Assembly: GCA_904501955.1 (NCBI GenBank)
Contig: CAJGCY010000009.1
Location: 1-31,678 of the forward strand
Source of the DNA: an uncultured Akkermansia sp.
Lineage (GTDB): Bacteria > Verrucomicrobiota > Verrucomicrobiia > Verrucomicrobiales > Akkermansiaceae
Length of the DNA stretch: 31,678 nucleotides
Direction of reading: 5' to 3'
This document shows positions 1 to 7,803 of this stretch, one piece after another (within the stretch, counting starts at the first letter, position 1; the number at the start of each line of letters is the position of its first letter). The notes below the pieces were generated by a model. That model saw only the letters and a list, made by a program, of their open reading frames with translations. It searched no databases and was not told the DNA's origin. The position numbers and the translations under genes were made by a program.

Positions 1-635
1 GAAAAAGCTTTAGGTTCCGTGCCGTTGCAAAGGCGCACGATGTTGGTTCTGTGTTTCCAGACCACCAAGATGAAGATGAAGCCAAGCAAGCCCAGCACCA
101 TGGAATCCGCCGCACTCATAGCGCCGTCCACCATGTAAAAAACATACAGAGCCGTTACCATCATGCCGACTCCGGCCACCATGCTGGAGAGGGACACATA
201 GCGAGTCAGAGCCATCATCAGCACCCAAGTTGCCAAGGCTATGCCGCCCACCAGCGGAGAAACGGCAAACAGGCATCCGCCCGTCGTTGCCACGCCCTTG
301 CCCCCCTTAAACTTGAGGAAACAGGTAAATGTATGCCCCAATACCAGAGCAAACAGCACACCGAGGAACCACCCCATATCCGCAGCGGAGAACAGCGTTG
401 CATCGCCACCGAGGTGGAGCTTCATCAACAGCAAGGGAACATAGCCCTTCAAAAAATCACAGATGAACACGGGAATACCCCACTTCTTGCCCAGTACACG
501 CACGGCATTCGTAGCACCGATATTGCAAGACCCGTGCTCGCGCAGGTCCAATCCATTCATGCGACCTGCCAGATAGCCAAACGGCACGGACCCGATCAGG
601 TATGCCGCCACAATGTAAATTACATTCTCCACCAT
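1..635 (-). CDS. plsY: Glycerol-3-phosphate acyltransferase PlsY, 3' end beyond window
   Basis: Membrane acyltransferase that moves the acyl group of acyl-phosphate to the sn-1 position of glycerol-3-phosphate, the first step of phospholipid synthesis. About 211 residues are visible and no stop occurs before the window edge, so the last few residues are missing. Family motifs are in order: GSVPFGYLAG near the N-terminus, then HGSCNIGATN (usually GSGNxGATN, so a G-to-C change), FKGGKGVATT in the middle, and KHRTNIVRL plus GTEPK at the C-terminus. The hydrophobic segments between them fit the 5-7 TM fold. An in-frame ATG at 641 is possible, but the -10 box at 644-649 makes the ATG at 635 (MVENVIY) the better start, giving an essentially leaderless mRNA. 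Function is secure from the motifs; the exact start is inference. Confidence 0.93.
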   Translation of the reverse strand, partial: MVENVIYIVAAYLIGSVPFGYLAGRMNGLDLREHGSCNIGATNAVRVLGKKWGIPVFICDFLKGYVPLLLMKLHLGGDATLFSAADMGWFLGVLFALVLGHTFTCFLKFKGGKGVATTGGCLFAVSPLVGGIALATWVLMMALTRYVSLSSMVAGVGMMVTALYVFYMVDGAMSAADSMVLGLLGFIFILVVWKHRTNIVRLCNGTEPKAF

Positions 636-643
636 GCGCATTA

Positions 644-672
644 AGTATACAACCTTTGCTCCGCCAATGCAA
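644..672 (-). promoter_or_regulatory. Sigma70-like promoter of plsY
   Basis: On the minus strand, TTGCAT (672-667), a 17-bp spacer and TATACT (649-644). The -10 ends 8 bp before the ATG at 635, so transcription would start at or next to the start codon. Read by eye; no start-site data. Confidence 0.6.
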
Positions 673-733
673 TCATTTTTTGCGGATTAACGGGATAAAA
701 GTAAATTATTCTTAACAATCACACCAAGTCAGC

Positions 734-773
734 ACAAGAAAGTCACCCTGCTCAGCCATAACCGAGCAGGGTG
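734..773 (-). terminator. Rho-independent-like terminator after the SNF2 gene
   Basis: Perfect 10-bp stem: 744-753 pairs with 764-773, with a 10-nt loop. In minus-strand RNA it is followed by a U-rich ACTTTCTTGT tail. It lies about 33 nt after the SNF2 stop codon and upstream of the plsY promoter, so it separates the two transcripts. Confidence 0.7.
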
Positions 774-805
774 CGCAAAAGTCAGCGTTTGGGACTCTAT
801 TTTGC

Positions 806-3800
806 TCAGACGTCGAGCACCGGCATTTCATCATCATTATCCTCGCCGCCGTGGGCAAGAATGAACTGCAGGTCATTGAGGTCGAGGCTGGAGGCAAAGC
901 CCTCATCACCGAGCACATTGGTAACGAGCTGATTCTTCTGGTGCTGGAGCACGCGAATCTTCTCTTCCACGGAGTCACGGGTGAGCAAGCGGTAAGCGAT
1001 AACCTTGTTCTTCTGGCCGATTCGGTGCGTACGGTCGATAGCCTGGCTTTCCACGGCGGGGTTCCACCACGGATCATACAGGATAACGTAGGATGCAGAG
1101 GTAAGGTTAAGACCGGCACCACCGGCTTTAAGGGAAAGCAAGAACACGCTGGGTTCCTTGGTGGTCTGGAACTTCTCAATCTCCGCCTTACGGTCCTTCG
1201 TGGCACCCGTGAGGTAATTGTACGGGCGGTGGTCAGCCTCCAAGCGCGCCTTGATGATGTCGAGCATGGTGGTGAACTGGGAGAACACCAGCACCTTGTG
1301 CCCTTCCTCTCGCAGCTGGTCCAACAGGTAGAAGAGCGCGTTGAGCTTGGCGCTGTCCTCACCGGCGTACTTCTTATCCACAAGCCCGGGGTGACAGCAA
1401 ATCTGGCGCAAGCGCATAAGGCCCTGCAGAATGGCGAAGGAGTTTTTCTTGACGGACTCGTCGGAATCCACACCGAGCAAGGCCTTCTGAATGCGGCGCA
1501 GCTCTGCCTTGTACAGCTGGCGCTGAATGCCCTCCATCTTGGCGTATACCTCCTCTTCCGTACGGGGCGGAAGGTCCTTGGCCACCTGCTGCTTGGTACG
1601 GCGCAGGAGGAAGGGCTTGAGGCGAGCAGCCAAGCGGTTCTGACTCTGGGAGTCCTTACGCTTGTCGAAGCGCTTCTTGAAGTAGGCACGACTGCCGAGC
1701 ACACCGGGCATGGCGAAGGCCATGAGCGACCACATATCCAAGAGGCGGTTTTCGATAGGCGTACCGGAAAGCACCAAACGGTTATAAGCAGTGAGCTCAC
1801 GTGCGGACTTGGCGGCCTTGGAATCCGGGTTCTTAATCTGCTGGCCTTCGTCCAGAATCACCGTCAACCACTTGATGGAGTTAATCTGCTCACCGCAGAC
1901 GCGCAGCTGAGCGTAGTTGATAACCACCATGTCGTAGTTCGCCAAGATGTCATCCACCACGGCCTGCTCCTTGTTGCGGATGACGAGCACGCGGATGCCG
2001 GGAGCGAATTTCTCCGTTTCACCCGCCCACACATCAAGCACGGACTTCGGGCACACAATCAACACGGGCGGAATGACCACCTTCTTGCGCCCCTGCTTGT
2101 TGCGCTGCACGAAATCCTCACGCAGCCACAGCACGTAGGTAATGGACTGAATGGTTTTACCCAAGCCCATGTCGTCCGCAAGAATACCACCGAAGCCGTT
2201 GACGGACAGGTATGCCAAGAAGTGGAAACCGTCAATCTGGTACGGGCGCAGGGTTGCCTGCAAGGTGGAGGGAACATCCGGCTTAACGTCAATCTTAATT
2301 TCAGCCGTGCGTTCCTTAATCTTCTGCCACGCCTTCGGGTCAAACACCTCGGCCGCGCGCGGATCTGCCAGCTGCAGGGCGTGCATGCGGTGGGTCTCAC
2401 CGGAAAGGTCGAAGGGATCCAAGCCCAACTTGGTCACGGCGTCACGCTGGGCGTCATCGAGCTTGATTTCCAAGCGCATCCAGCGGCCGTCATCCATGCG
2501 TACATAACCACCGCGAGCGGATACGAGGGCGCGGATTTGTTCCTTGGTGAGGGTGACACCCTCCACATCAATCACCACGCGAAGGTCGAACCAGTCAATC
2601 TCCTGGTTGACAACCTCGAAACGAATAGCAGCCGCCACGGGATCCGCCAGCAGGGACTTGAGGTTCTCATCCATCTCCACCGTAATGGTATCCGGGATGG
2701 ATTTTGCCCACTCGGCGAATTTCTCGGGGAATTGCTTGGTGATGCGGCTCTTGAAAGCAGCGAGCGGGGCATCATAGGTGAAGTTCATCTCCGTCAACAA
2801 ATCGGGAATGGGATAGAGATAATCACGGATGAAGCGCAGCAGAGTCTTATCTTTAACAGGTGCCTGCTCTACCAGCTCCCACTCATCATCCTTCACCAAG
2901 CGCTCCTTACGGCGACCGGGGTCATCCTGCGCAGTTACTTCCAACAACACGTGCTCGGTATCGGCACTGGTCAGGCCGCGCACAATCTTCATGGCGAAGG
3001 TGGGCTTCATCTCGATGTCCACCACGCGCTCCTCCATACTGGGAGGCAGCGTAGCGCCGATCTTGCGCAGGAACTCCACGCCATCCAAGCTGTCAATCAC
3101 CGTCTTCGGGATGGAGTAGCGGGGCTCCACTTCCGTGCTCTCCAACCACTTGGGAGGCCCGGGGAACACGGTTTCGTCAGACTGGTACAGCTCTACTTGA
3201 CCGGGCAACTGGCGCACAGAGTGCGTTACATGCACACCGGCAGCTGTTACGAGCTGCAAGCCATAGCAATCCGGCACAATGGGGTCATCTATACAAATCC
3301 ACTTGAGCGGCTCCTTCACCACCTTGAAGTAGCACTCATCCAAGTTCACCAAATAGCCCTTCAGCGCAGGCTGGTGGAAGAGGCGGTTCATCACACGGCA
3401 AGCCGCCTCGCTATCCAAGTCCAGAATAACGGTTTCCTCACGGTCGGCATAATCGCGCAGCACGTTAAGAAGAATATCCGTTTGCGGATCCATCTTCAGC
3501 GCGCCATTCAAGAACTCCTCCAGCAGGGCATCCAGCTGAGTACGCTCGCGGATGGGGGTCCACTCCTCTTTATCCGTGTAACGGAACTCGAAACGCGCCT
3601 CGTTAATGGTGGACACCAAGCGCATGTGCATGGTGTGGCGCGGCGGCTGCGGCGGGCGCTCATTCACGCTCTGAATACGCTCATACCAAGTACCGACTTC
3701 CTTCTCGCGCTCCCACTCGCTGATTTTGTGCTGAACTTTCTCCAAATCCGTCACCACATTCATGAACTCGGGGTACGAGATACGCTTTTTGGTGAAGGCA

Positions 3801-4354
3801 TAGGCGATATAGTTCCAGAACTCCAAGATATTACGCGGGGGAGTGGGCCAAAGCTCCAGAGCCTCATAACCGGTAATATCCCAGCGGGGGTTCAAGCGCA
3901 CCAAATCATGGTCGTGAATCTCCTGCTCGATGGCAAAACGACGGTAGCGTTTCTCCAGCTTGGTAACAAAGTCAATCTCCTTCTGGTCCAAATCACGATC
4001 CAACTTTTCTTCCAGAACATCGGAGAGGGGAATCTCATTGAGCTCATTGGGGCTCTCCGGCATGCTGGTACCGCGGTACATGCGCTCCACCATGGTAGCG
4101 ATGAGGCATGCCCCGGCGATGTCCTCGTCTTCAGCAGTAGCGGAACCGAACCAGCGGTTACCCTGCAGGCGCAGGCTGGTGCGGAACACCCCCTGCTTTG
4201 TCTCCACTCTGCCCTGAATGAAGAGGTGATTACCGAAAATTTGAGTGACAGCCCCATCTTTTTGGAGCTTTTCACCCGCGTTGCGAACCTCCTCAGAATA
4301 CGCATTGAGGAAGTTCAACGTGGCGCGATCGGGATTTAATGAAGATATTAACAT
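806..4354 (-). CDS. Large SNF2-family DNA-dependent ATPase/helicase
   Basis: 1182-residue SNF2/Rad54-type ATPase, presumably a double-stranded DNA translocase that remodels protein-DNA complexes; its substrate is not evident. The motor fills the C-terminal ~500 residues. Walker A DDMGLGKT is near residue 730 and motif II reads LDEGQQ (DEGQ instead of the usual DEAQ/DEAH) near 834. Next come SGTPIENR, LLRRTKQQ and FSQFTTML, then GGAGLNLT near 1081, and WWNPAVE with RTHRIGQ near 1110. The first ~700 residues are not a domain I can name. Residues ~40-100 resemble the layout of a SWIM zinc finger but lack its CxC and CxH pairs, so I only suggest a degenerate relative. The gene has its own promoter and a terminator, and the codon pattern creates a very long antisense open frame. 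Confidence 0.92.
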   Translation of the reverse strand: MLISSLNPDRATLNFLNAYSEEVRNAGEKLQKDGAVTQIFGNHLFIQGRVETKQGVFRTSLRLQGNRWFGSATAEDEDIAGACLIATMVERMYRGTSMPESPNELNEIPLSDVLEEKLDRDLDQKEIDFVTKLEKRYRRFAIEQEIHDHDLVRLNPRWDITGYEALELWPTPPRNILEFWNYIAYAFTKKRISYPEFMNVVTDLEKVQHKISEWEREKEVGTWYERIQSVNERPPQPPRHTMHMRLVSTINEARFEFRYTDKEEWTPIRERTQLDALLEEFLNGALKMDPQTDILLNVLRDYADREETVILDLDSEAACRVMNRLFHQPALKGYLVNLDECYFKVVKEPLKWICIDDPIVPDCYGLQLVTAAGVHVTHSVRQLPGQVELYQSDETVFPGPPKWLESTEVEPRYSIPKTVIDSLDGVEFLRKIGATLPPSMEERVVDIEMKPTFAMKIVRGLTSADTEHVLLEVTAQDDPGRRKERLVKDDEWELVEQAPVKDKTLLRFIRDYLYPIPDLLTEMNFTYDAPLAAFKSRITKQFPEKFAEWAKSIPDTITVEMDENLKSLLADPVAAAIRFEVVNQEIDWFDLRVVIDVEGVTLTKEQIRALVSARGGYVRMDDGRWMRLEIKLDDAQRDAVTKLGLDPFDLSGETHRMHALQLADPRAAEVFDPKAWQKIKERTAEIKIDVKPDVPSTLQATLRPYQIDGFHFLAYLSVNGFGGILADDMGLGKTIQSITYVLWLREDFVQRNKQGRKKVVIPPVLIVCPKSVLDVWAGETEKFAPGIRVLVIRNKEQAVVDDILANYDMVVINYAQLRVCGEQINSIKWLTVILDEGQQIKNPDSKAAKSARELTAYNRLVLSGTPIENRLLDMWSLMAFAMPGVLGSRAYFKKRFDKRKDSQSQNRLAARLKPFLLRRTKQQVAKDLPPRTEEEVYAKMEGIQRQLYKAELRRIQKALLGVDSDESVKKNSFAILQGLMRLRQICCHPGLVDKKYAGEDSAKLNALFYLLDQLREEGHKVLVFSQFTTMLDIIKARLEADHRPYNYLTGATKDRKAEIEKFQTTKEPSVFLLSLKAGGAGLNLTSASYVILYDPWWNPAVESQAIDRTHRIGQKNKVIAYRLLTRDSVEEKIRVLQHQKNQLVTNVLGDEGFASSLDLNDLQFILAHGGEDNDDEMPVLDV

Positions 4355-4433
4355 CTGTTGACTAATTGATGATCAGCAGCTTAATTGCAAAGCGCACAGT
4401 ACCCCCGTGAGCATACACGGCTGCCATGGTTGT

Positions 4434-4462
4434 ATATTACCACAAACTTCGGAGCTTTTCAA
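4434..4462 (-). promoter_or_regulatory. Promoter of the SNF2 gene
   Basis: Minus strand TTGAAA (4462-4457), a 17-bp spacer and TAATAT (4439-4434), with a TG just before the -10 (extended -10). It predicts a ~70-nt leader that contains a small CCGTG/CACGG hairpin. A weaker alternative closer to the ATG (TTGCAA, 17 bp, AATTAG) would give a leaderless mRNA. Confidence 0.5.
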
Positions 4463-4520
4463 GTTCCCTTGTACATTTTTTTCATTTTTTTACACACAAA
4501 GAAGCCATAAGCCCGGCATA

Positions 4521-5354
4521 TCAGTTCGCAGCAGGTGGCGGTGCAGCAGGCTGCAGCAAACGAGCACACTCTGTCTTCTGCTCCTTCACGGCAATATCAT
4601 AAGCAGTCAGGCCCGAGCGAGATTTCAGCGAGGCATCCGCCCCGGCTTTGAGCAACAACTTCACGCAGGCCACATTCCCATTATGTGCCGCCAAGTGCAG
4701 AGAGGTAAAGCCGCGCCGGTCCGCAGCATTCGGCTGGGCGCCGGCATTCAGCAGCACCTTGGCAGCATCTACCGCGCCATCATACACTGCTTGCAACAGG
4801 GGAGTCGCCCCCAAATCATTCCGCGACTCCATCTCTGCCCCGGCTGCCAGCAGCAGCTTCACGCAATCATCTCTGTTCAGGCGAGCTGCATCATGCAAGG
4901 GGGTGTCACCGTCATTGTTACGAGCATTCACACGAGCCTTAGGGGCTGCCAGCAACACCTGTAATGCTGCAGAGCGCCCGGCATCCGCCGCCACGTGCAG
5001 AGGAGTAGCCCCGCGCTCCGCTCGGGCATTGATATTCGCCCCGGCGGAGAGCAAATACTGCACCATCTCCACTTTACCGAGGTGAGCAGCCAAATGCAAA
5101 GGCGTGGCGGAGGCCTCCCCTCGCATATTCACATTCGCCCCGGCAGCAATCAGCAGGCGCACCGTATCCGCATGCCCGAATTGCACTGCTGAAAACATAG
5201 CACGCTCATATTCGGCACGCTCTATCTTCATTTCCTGCAACTTAGCCACGGCTTGCGAGCGGGTCAACTCTGCAGTGGCAGCCTCCCCCTGCGCAGCGTA
5301 AGCCGTGCATAGCCCACCCAATGCCAGAGCACTCAAGAAAAGCACTTTTCTCAT
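4521..5354 (-). CDS. Exported ankyrin-repeat protein
   Basis: 277 residues. A Sec signal peptide (MRK followed by a hydrophobic stretch ending AYA-AQG) occupies roughly residues 1-21, so the protein is periplasmic or secreted. The rest is almost entirely about seven ~33-residue ankyrin repeats with the TPLHLAA, VKLLLxAGA and NARxxxG signatures, ending in a half-repeat and a Pro/Ala tail. Ankyrin arrays bind proteins and have no catalytic role of their own; the partner is unknown. The start lies 12 nt after the stop of the LOG-like gene, so the two are probably co-transcribed. I see no convincing terminator after it, and readthrough toward the SNF2 gene is possible. Confidence 0.9.
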   Translation of the reverse strand: MRKVLFLSALALGGLCTAYAAQGEAATAELTRSQAVAKLQEMKIERAEYERAMFSAVQFGHADTVRLLIAAGANVNMRGEASATPLHLAAHLGKVEMVQYLLSAGANINARAERGATPLHVAADAGRSAALQVLLAAPKARVNARNNDGDTPLHDAARLNRDDCVKLLLAAGAEMESRNDLGATPLLQAVYDGAVDAAKVLLNAGAQPNAADRRGFTSLHLAAHNGNVACVKLLLKAGADASLKSRSGLTAYDIAVKEQKTECARLLQPAAPPPAAN

Positions 5355-5366
5355 ATTGTTTATCCG

Positions 5367-6452
5367 TTAATCGTTAATAATATCAATCAAATCTTTCAGG
5401 CGAGCATAATCCCCACGTTTGAAGGTAAAATGCAGGCGTGGCATCTGTGCCAGAGCCGGTTCGGGGTCATTCTCATCACCGATTATCTGAGTCAAATCCG
5501 CCTTGGGCATGATATCCGTGTAATCGTAGCGAATCCAGTCCAAGTGTTTATCCGTCAAGGGCTCCATGATACGAATGGTGATGGTATCTTCCTCGAAATA
5601 ATAGGAGTGGAAACGCCTGTAGAAGCGTTCCACATATGCCATGGCATCTTCCGCGCTCTTACTGCGGTACAGCAAGTGCATGTCCGTGTTGGATATCAGG
5701 CCGGCATCCAGCAATTCCTTTTCAATGAAGCGCATCCAGCGCAGCCAGAAGGTCTCGCCGGGAGGGTCAAGGAGCACAACGGGGAAAATCGTACTCTTAC
5801 CGGTTTGGATGAGGGTGATGGTCTCGAAAATCTCATCCATGGTACCGAATCCGCCCGGGAAGGCAATCAACGCGTCCGTCTGCTTCAGGAAATTCAGCTT
5901 ACGGGTGTAGAAGTAATAGAAGTTCATCATCTTATCACTTCCCGCAATGTACGGATTCGCATGCTGCTCATAAGGCAGCGTGATATTGAGGCCGAACGAG
6001 GCTGCCTCCGTAGCGCCTTCATTACATGCCTGCATAATGCCGGGGCCACCGCCGGTAATAATCATGTATCCGCGTTCCGCAGCCATGCGAGAAAACTCCA
6101 CCGCCTGCTTATAGGCATCCTCCTCAGGTTTGATGCGCGCGGAACCGAAGCAGGTAATCTTGCGCACGTTGCGATGCGGATAGAACATCTTATCCGCCGC
6201 AAACATCTCATCCACCGTGCGAGCCATCATCTCCAAATCGTGCTCCTCCAAGGGTGAGGCCGCGGCATTCATGGCCGTGGAGAGCATTTGCAGCACCGTC
6301 TCCGGGGAATGCCCCCCGTTGAAGCGATGAGCCAAATCATACAAATTGGCATCCAACACAGGATTCCCCGTATTCGAGGGAATCGTGACATTCATGTGAC
6401 GCTCCGCACGACTGTTCAAGTCACGAGCTGCTAAAATTTCAGGCTTTTTCAT
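5367..6452 (-). CDS. LOG-like (TIGR00730-type) Rossmann-fold protein
   Basis: 361 residues. The central part is the LOG/'lysine decarboxylase-like' nucleotide-binding fold: ITCFGSARI opens the Rossmann core, TGGGPGIMQACNEGA follows, and the family signature PGGFGTMDE (PGGxGTxxE) is near residue 200. Characterised LOG proteins are phosphoribohydrolases that release the base from nucleoside 5'-monophosphates; true lysine decarboxylase activity is not expected. The protein is longer than plain LOG (~190 aa): ~90 extra N-terminal residues and a ~100-residue C-terminal extension have no motif I recognise, so substrate and role stay open. It is the first gene of a likely two-gene transcript with the ankyrin gene. 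The promoter sits so close to the ATG that the mRNA would be leaderless. Confidence 0.88.
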   Translation of the reverse strand: MKKPEILAARDLNSRAERHMNVTIPSNTGNPVLDANLYDLAHRFNGGHSPETVLQMLSTAMNAAASPLEEHDLEMMARTVDEMFAADKMFYPHRNVRKITCFGSARIKPEEDAYKQAVEFSRMAAERGYMIITGGGPGIMQACNEGATEAASFGLNITLPYEQHANPYIAGSDKMMNFYYFYTRKLNFLKQTDALIAFPGGFGTMDEIFETITLIQTGKSTIFPVVLLDPPGETFWLRWMRFIEKELLDAGLISNTDMHLLYRSKSAEDAMAYVERFYRRFHSYYFEEDTITIRIMEPLTDKHLDWIRYDYTDIMPKADLTQIIGDENDPEPALAQMPRLHFTFKRGDYARLKDLIDIIND

Positions 6453-6459
6453 ACTCTAC

Positions 6460-6488
6460 AATATACCCTATTTGCAGCAAGATGTCAG
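6460..6488 (-). promoter_or_regulatory. Promoter of the LOG-like gene
   Basis: Minus strand CTGACA (6488-6483), a 17-bp spacer and TATATT (6465-6460). Only 7 bp separate the -10 from the ATG at 6452, so the expected start site coincides with the start codon. Confidence 0.65.
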
Positions 6489-6517
6489 CAAAAAAACGCT
6501 AAAAATTTACTTTTGGG

Positions 6518-6543
6518 AGAAAAACAAGCGTCCTTCTACGCTT
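6518..6543 (-). terminator. Rho-independent terminator of the UDP-sugar pyrophosphorylase cluster
   Basis: In minus-strand RNA, AAGCGT (6543-6538), a 6-nt loop and ACGCTT (6531-6526) are followed directly by GTTTTTCT. It lies about 20 nt after the stop of the 159-residue secreted protein and just upstream of the LOG promoter. Confidence 0.75.
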
Positions 6544-6564
6544 TTTCCGCCAAAACACACACGA

Positions 6565-7044
6565 TTACCTCCTTTTACAGAGCTCAGAAATGAGTTTACA
6601 CCATTCTGTATAAAACGTGCGCTTCAAGGTGAAATGAGCAAGCATATATTCACCGTTTTCATCGGCGTTAACTTCGGCATCCACAACGCTGACATCCAGA
6701 GTCATGGGCTGTCCACCACCGGGAGAATAAAAACGCAGCTCCACTACTTCACAGGGGTCAATATCTATCGCTATGTTAGTGCAGCAAGGCTCCATCAGGA
6801 AAATATAGTGCCTTACAGCCTTTATATCCTCAGCTGTCAGCTCGACCGTACGTTCCTCATCGGTTTCGCAATTCCATATGTACAGCTCCACGCGAGAGCA
6901 CGTCTTAGCCGCCGACATAAGCTCTCCCAAATAGCATCTATTTTCCGTATAGTCGGAGGGAATCTCACTTTCTTCCGTGGCTGCAGGGCATGGAGCACAC
7001 AGCATAACACCGGCCATACCCAAGAGGCATAACATTCTTTTCAT
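6565..7044 (-). CDS. Small exported protein of unknown function
   Basis: 159 residues, not recognised. The N-terminus MKRMLCLLGMAGVMLCAPCPAA is a typical Sec signal peptide, possibly cleaved after PAA. The mature part is acidic and has several cysteines, including a CC pair, that could form disulfides in the periplasm; the rest looks like mixed alpha/beta. It lies 29 nt after the four-TM protein gene and before a clear terminator, so it is probably the last gene of the pyrophosphorylase cluster. No SD sequence precedes the ATG. Function unknown. Confidence 0.75.
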   Translation of the reverse strand: MKRMLCLLGMAGVMLCAPCPAATEESEIPSDYTENRCYLGELMSAAKTCSRVELYIWNCETDEERTVELTAEDIKAVRHYIFLMEPCCTNIAIDIDPCEVVELRFYSPGGGQPMTLDVSVVDAEVNADENGEYMLAHFTLKRTFYTEWCKLISELCKRR

Positions 7045-7073
7045 ATTAAACGTGATTTAATCAGCAATAAAAA

Positions 7074-7439
7074 CTACCTAACACGATATTTACGAACAGC
7101 CACCCACCCGATATGCAGGGGGATGTATACAGCAGGGGCAAGGACTACAAGCTTCCACACGGCACCGTAGTCATGCAGTTTTTCACCCCAAAACACGGCA
7201 ACAGTCCATGCACTGTACAACAACGAAAGCCCCCACCCGACAAAAACGGCACGCAAGTTATCGCGCATGCTCAAGTGGCAGGCAACCAACAGACACACGG
7301 CAACAAGCAGACCGAGCGCAGACAAAAGCCCCGGTGAGTCATAGGCGCCCCATGCGGCATGAACGACACCCAGCACAGACCAAACCACCGTCAACAAAGC
7401 GGCAGCCAGACACAACAAACAAAACAGAAAACGAGGCAT
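7074..7439 (-). CDS. Small four-TM membrane protein, unknown function
   Basis: 121 residues, mostly hydrophobic. About four membrane segments are visible: roughly residues 3-28, 36-56, 64-84 and 92-112. The C-terminus is short and basic (RKYRVR). I do not recognise a family. The start codon lies 4 nt after the stop of the GGQ protein gene, which implies co-transcription and probably translational coupling. The sequence does not show whether it works with its neighbours. Confidence 0.75.
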   Translation of the reverse strand: MPRFLFCLLCLAAALLTVVWSVLGVVHAAWGAYDSPGLLSALGLLVAVCLLVACHLSMRDNLRAVFVGWGLSLLYSAWTVAVFWGEKLHDYGAVWKLVVLAPAVYIPLHIGWVAVRKYRVR

Positions 7440-7443
7440 GGTA

Positions 7444-7803
7444 CTATACTCCGGGATTTTTCCGCTGCACGATGCTGATATTTTTCAGCAACGAGCCACG
7501 CTTGCGAGCACGAATGGCCTCCATCTGCTTGGGAGAGGGGGCGCCGTTTATGCGGTGGTCCAGCTCATCACACAAGGCGCGACGTGCGAGGAAGCGGTTA
7601 ATCTCCCGCTCACGCTCGCGGTGGCATTTGATGACAAGGCCGGTGGGGCGGTGCACTAAGCAGACGCAGTTGTTCGTCTTGTTCACCTTTTGCCCGCCCT
7701 TACCGGAGCCTCGCACAAAGGTTTCCTCCAAGTCACGCTCGAGCACGCCGAGCGCTTTCATGCGCTCGACCAGCTCGCTGCGTTTTTGAGGGGAAACGGG
7801 CAT
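7444..7803 (-). CDS. Stand-alone GGQ-domain release-factor-like protein (ribosome-rescue candidate)
   Basis: 119 residues forming only the catalytic domain of class I release factors. The peptidyl-tRNA hydrolysis motif GGQ is at residues 36-38 within GSGKGGQKVNK, followed by the usual hydrophobic strand and CHREREREIN. The codon-recognition domain with PxT or SPF is absent, so it cannot read stop codons like RF1/RF2. The C-terminal ~30 residues are basic (RARKRGSLLKN), as in rescue factors such as ArfB/ICT1 and C12orf65 that act on stalled ribosomes. Its ATG overlaps the stop of the upstream gene (TGATG, shared A at 7803), so translation is likely coupled. The rescue role is inference from domain content. 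A full-length RF2 lies at the other end of the window. Confidence 0.88.
   Translation of the reverse strand: MPVSPQKRSELVERMKALGVLERDLEETFVRGSGKGGQKVNKTNNCVCLVHRPTGLVIKCHREREREINRFLARRALCDELDHRINGAPSPKQMEAIRARKRGSLLKNISIVQRKNPGV

Noticed and set aside
51..644. Open frame of 197 codons on the plus strand at the left edge
   Set aside because: It is antisense to plsY, whose motifs are unmistakable; the product is His/Gln-rich and has no family signature.
851..4339. Open frame of 1162 codons on the plus strand, antisense to the SNF2 gene
   Set aside because: The minus-strand frame has clear SNF2 motifs; the antisense translation is His/Leu/Gly-rich without motifs and comes from codon bias.
4581..5230. 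Repeated DNA pattern of about 99 bp
   Set aside because: It is explained by the ankyrin repeats of the encoded protein, not by a mobile or CRISPR-like repeat.
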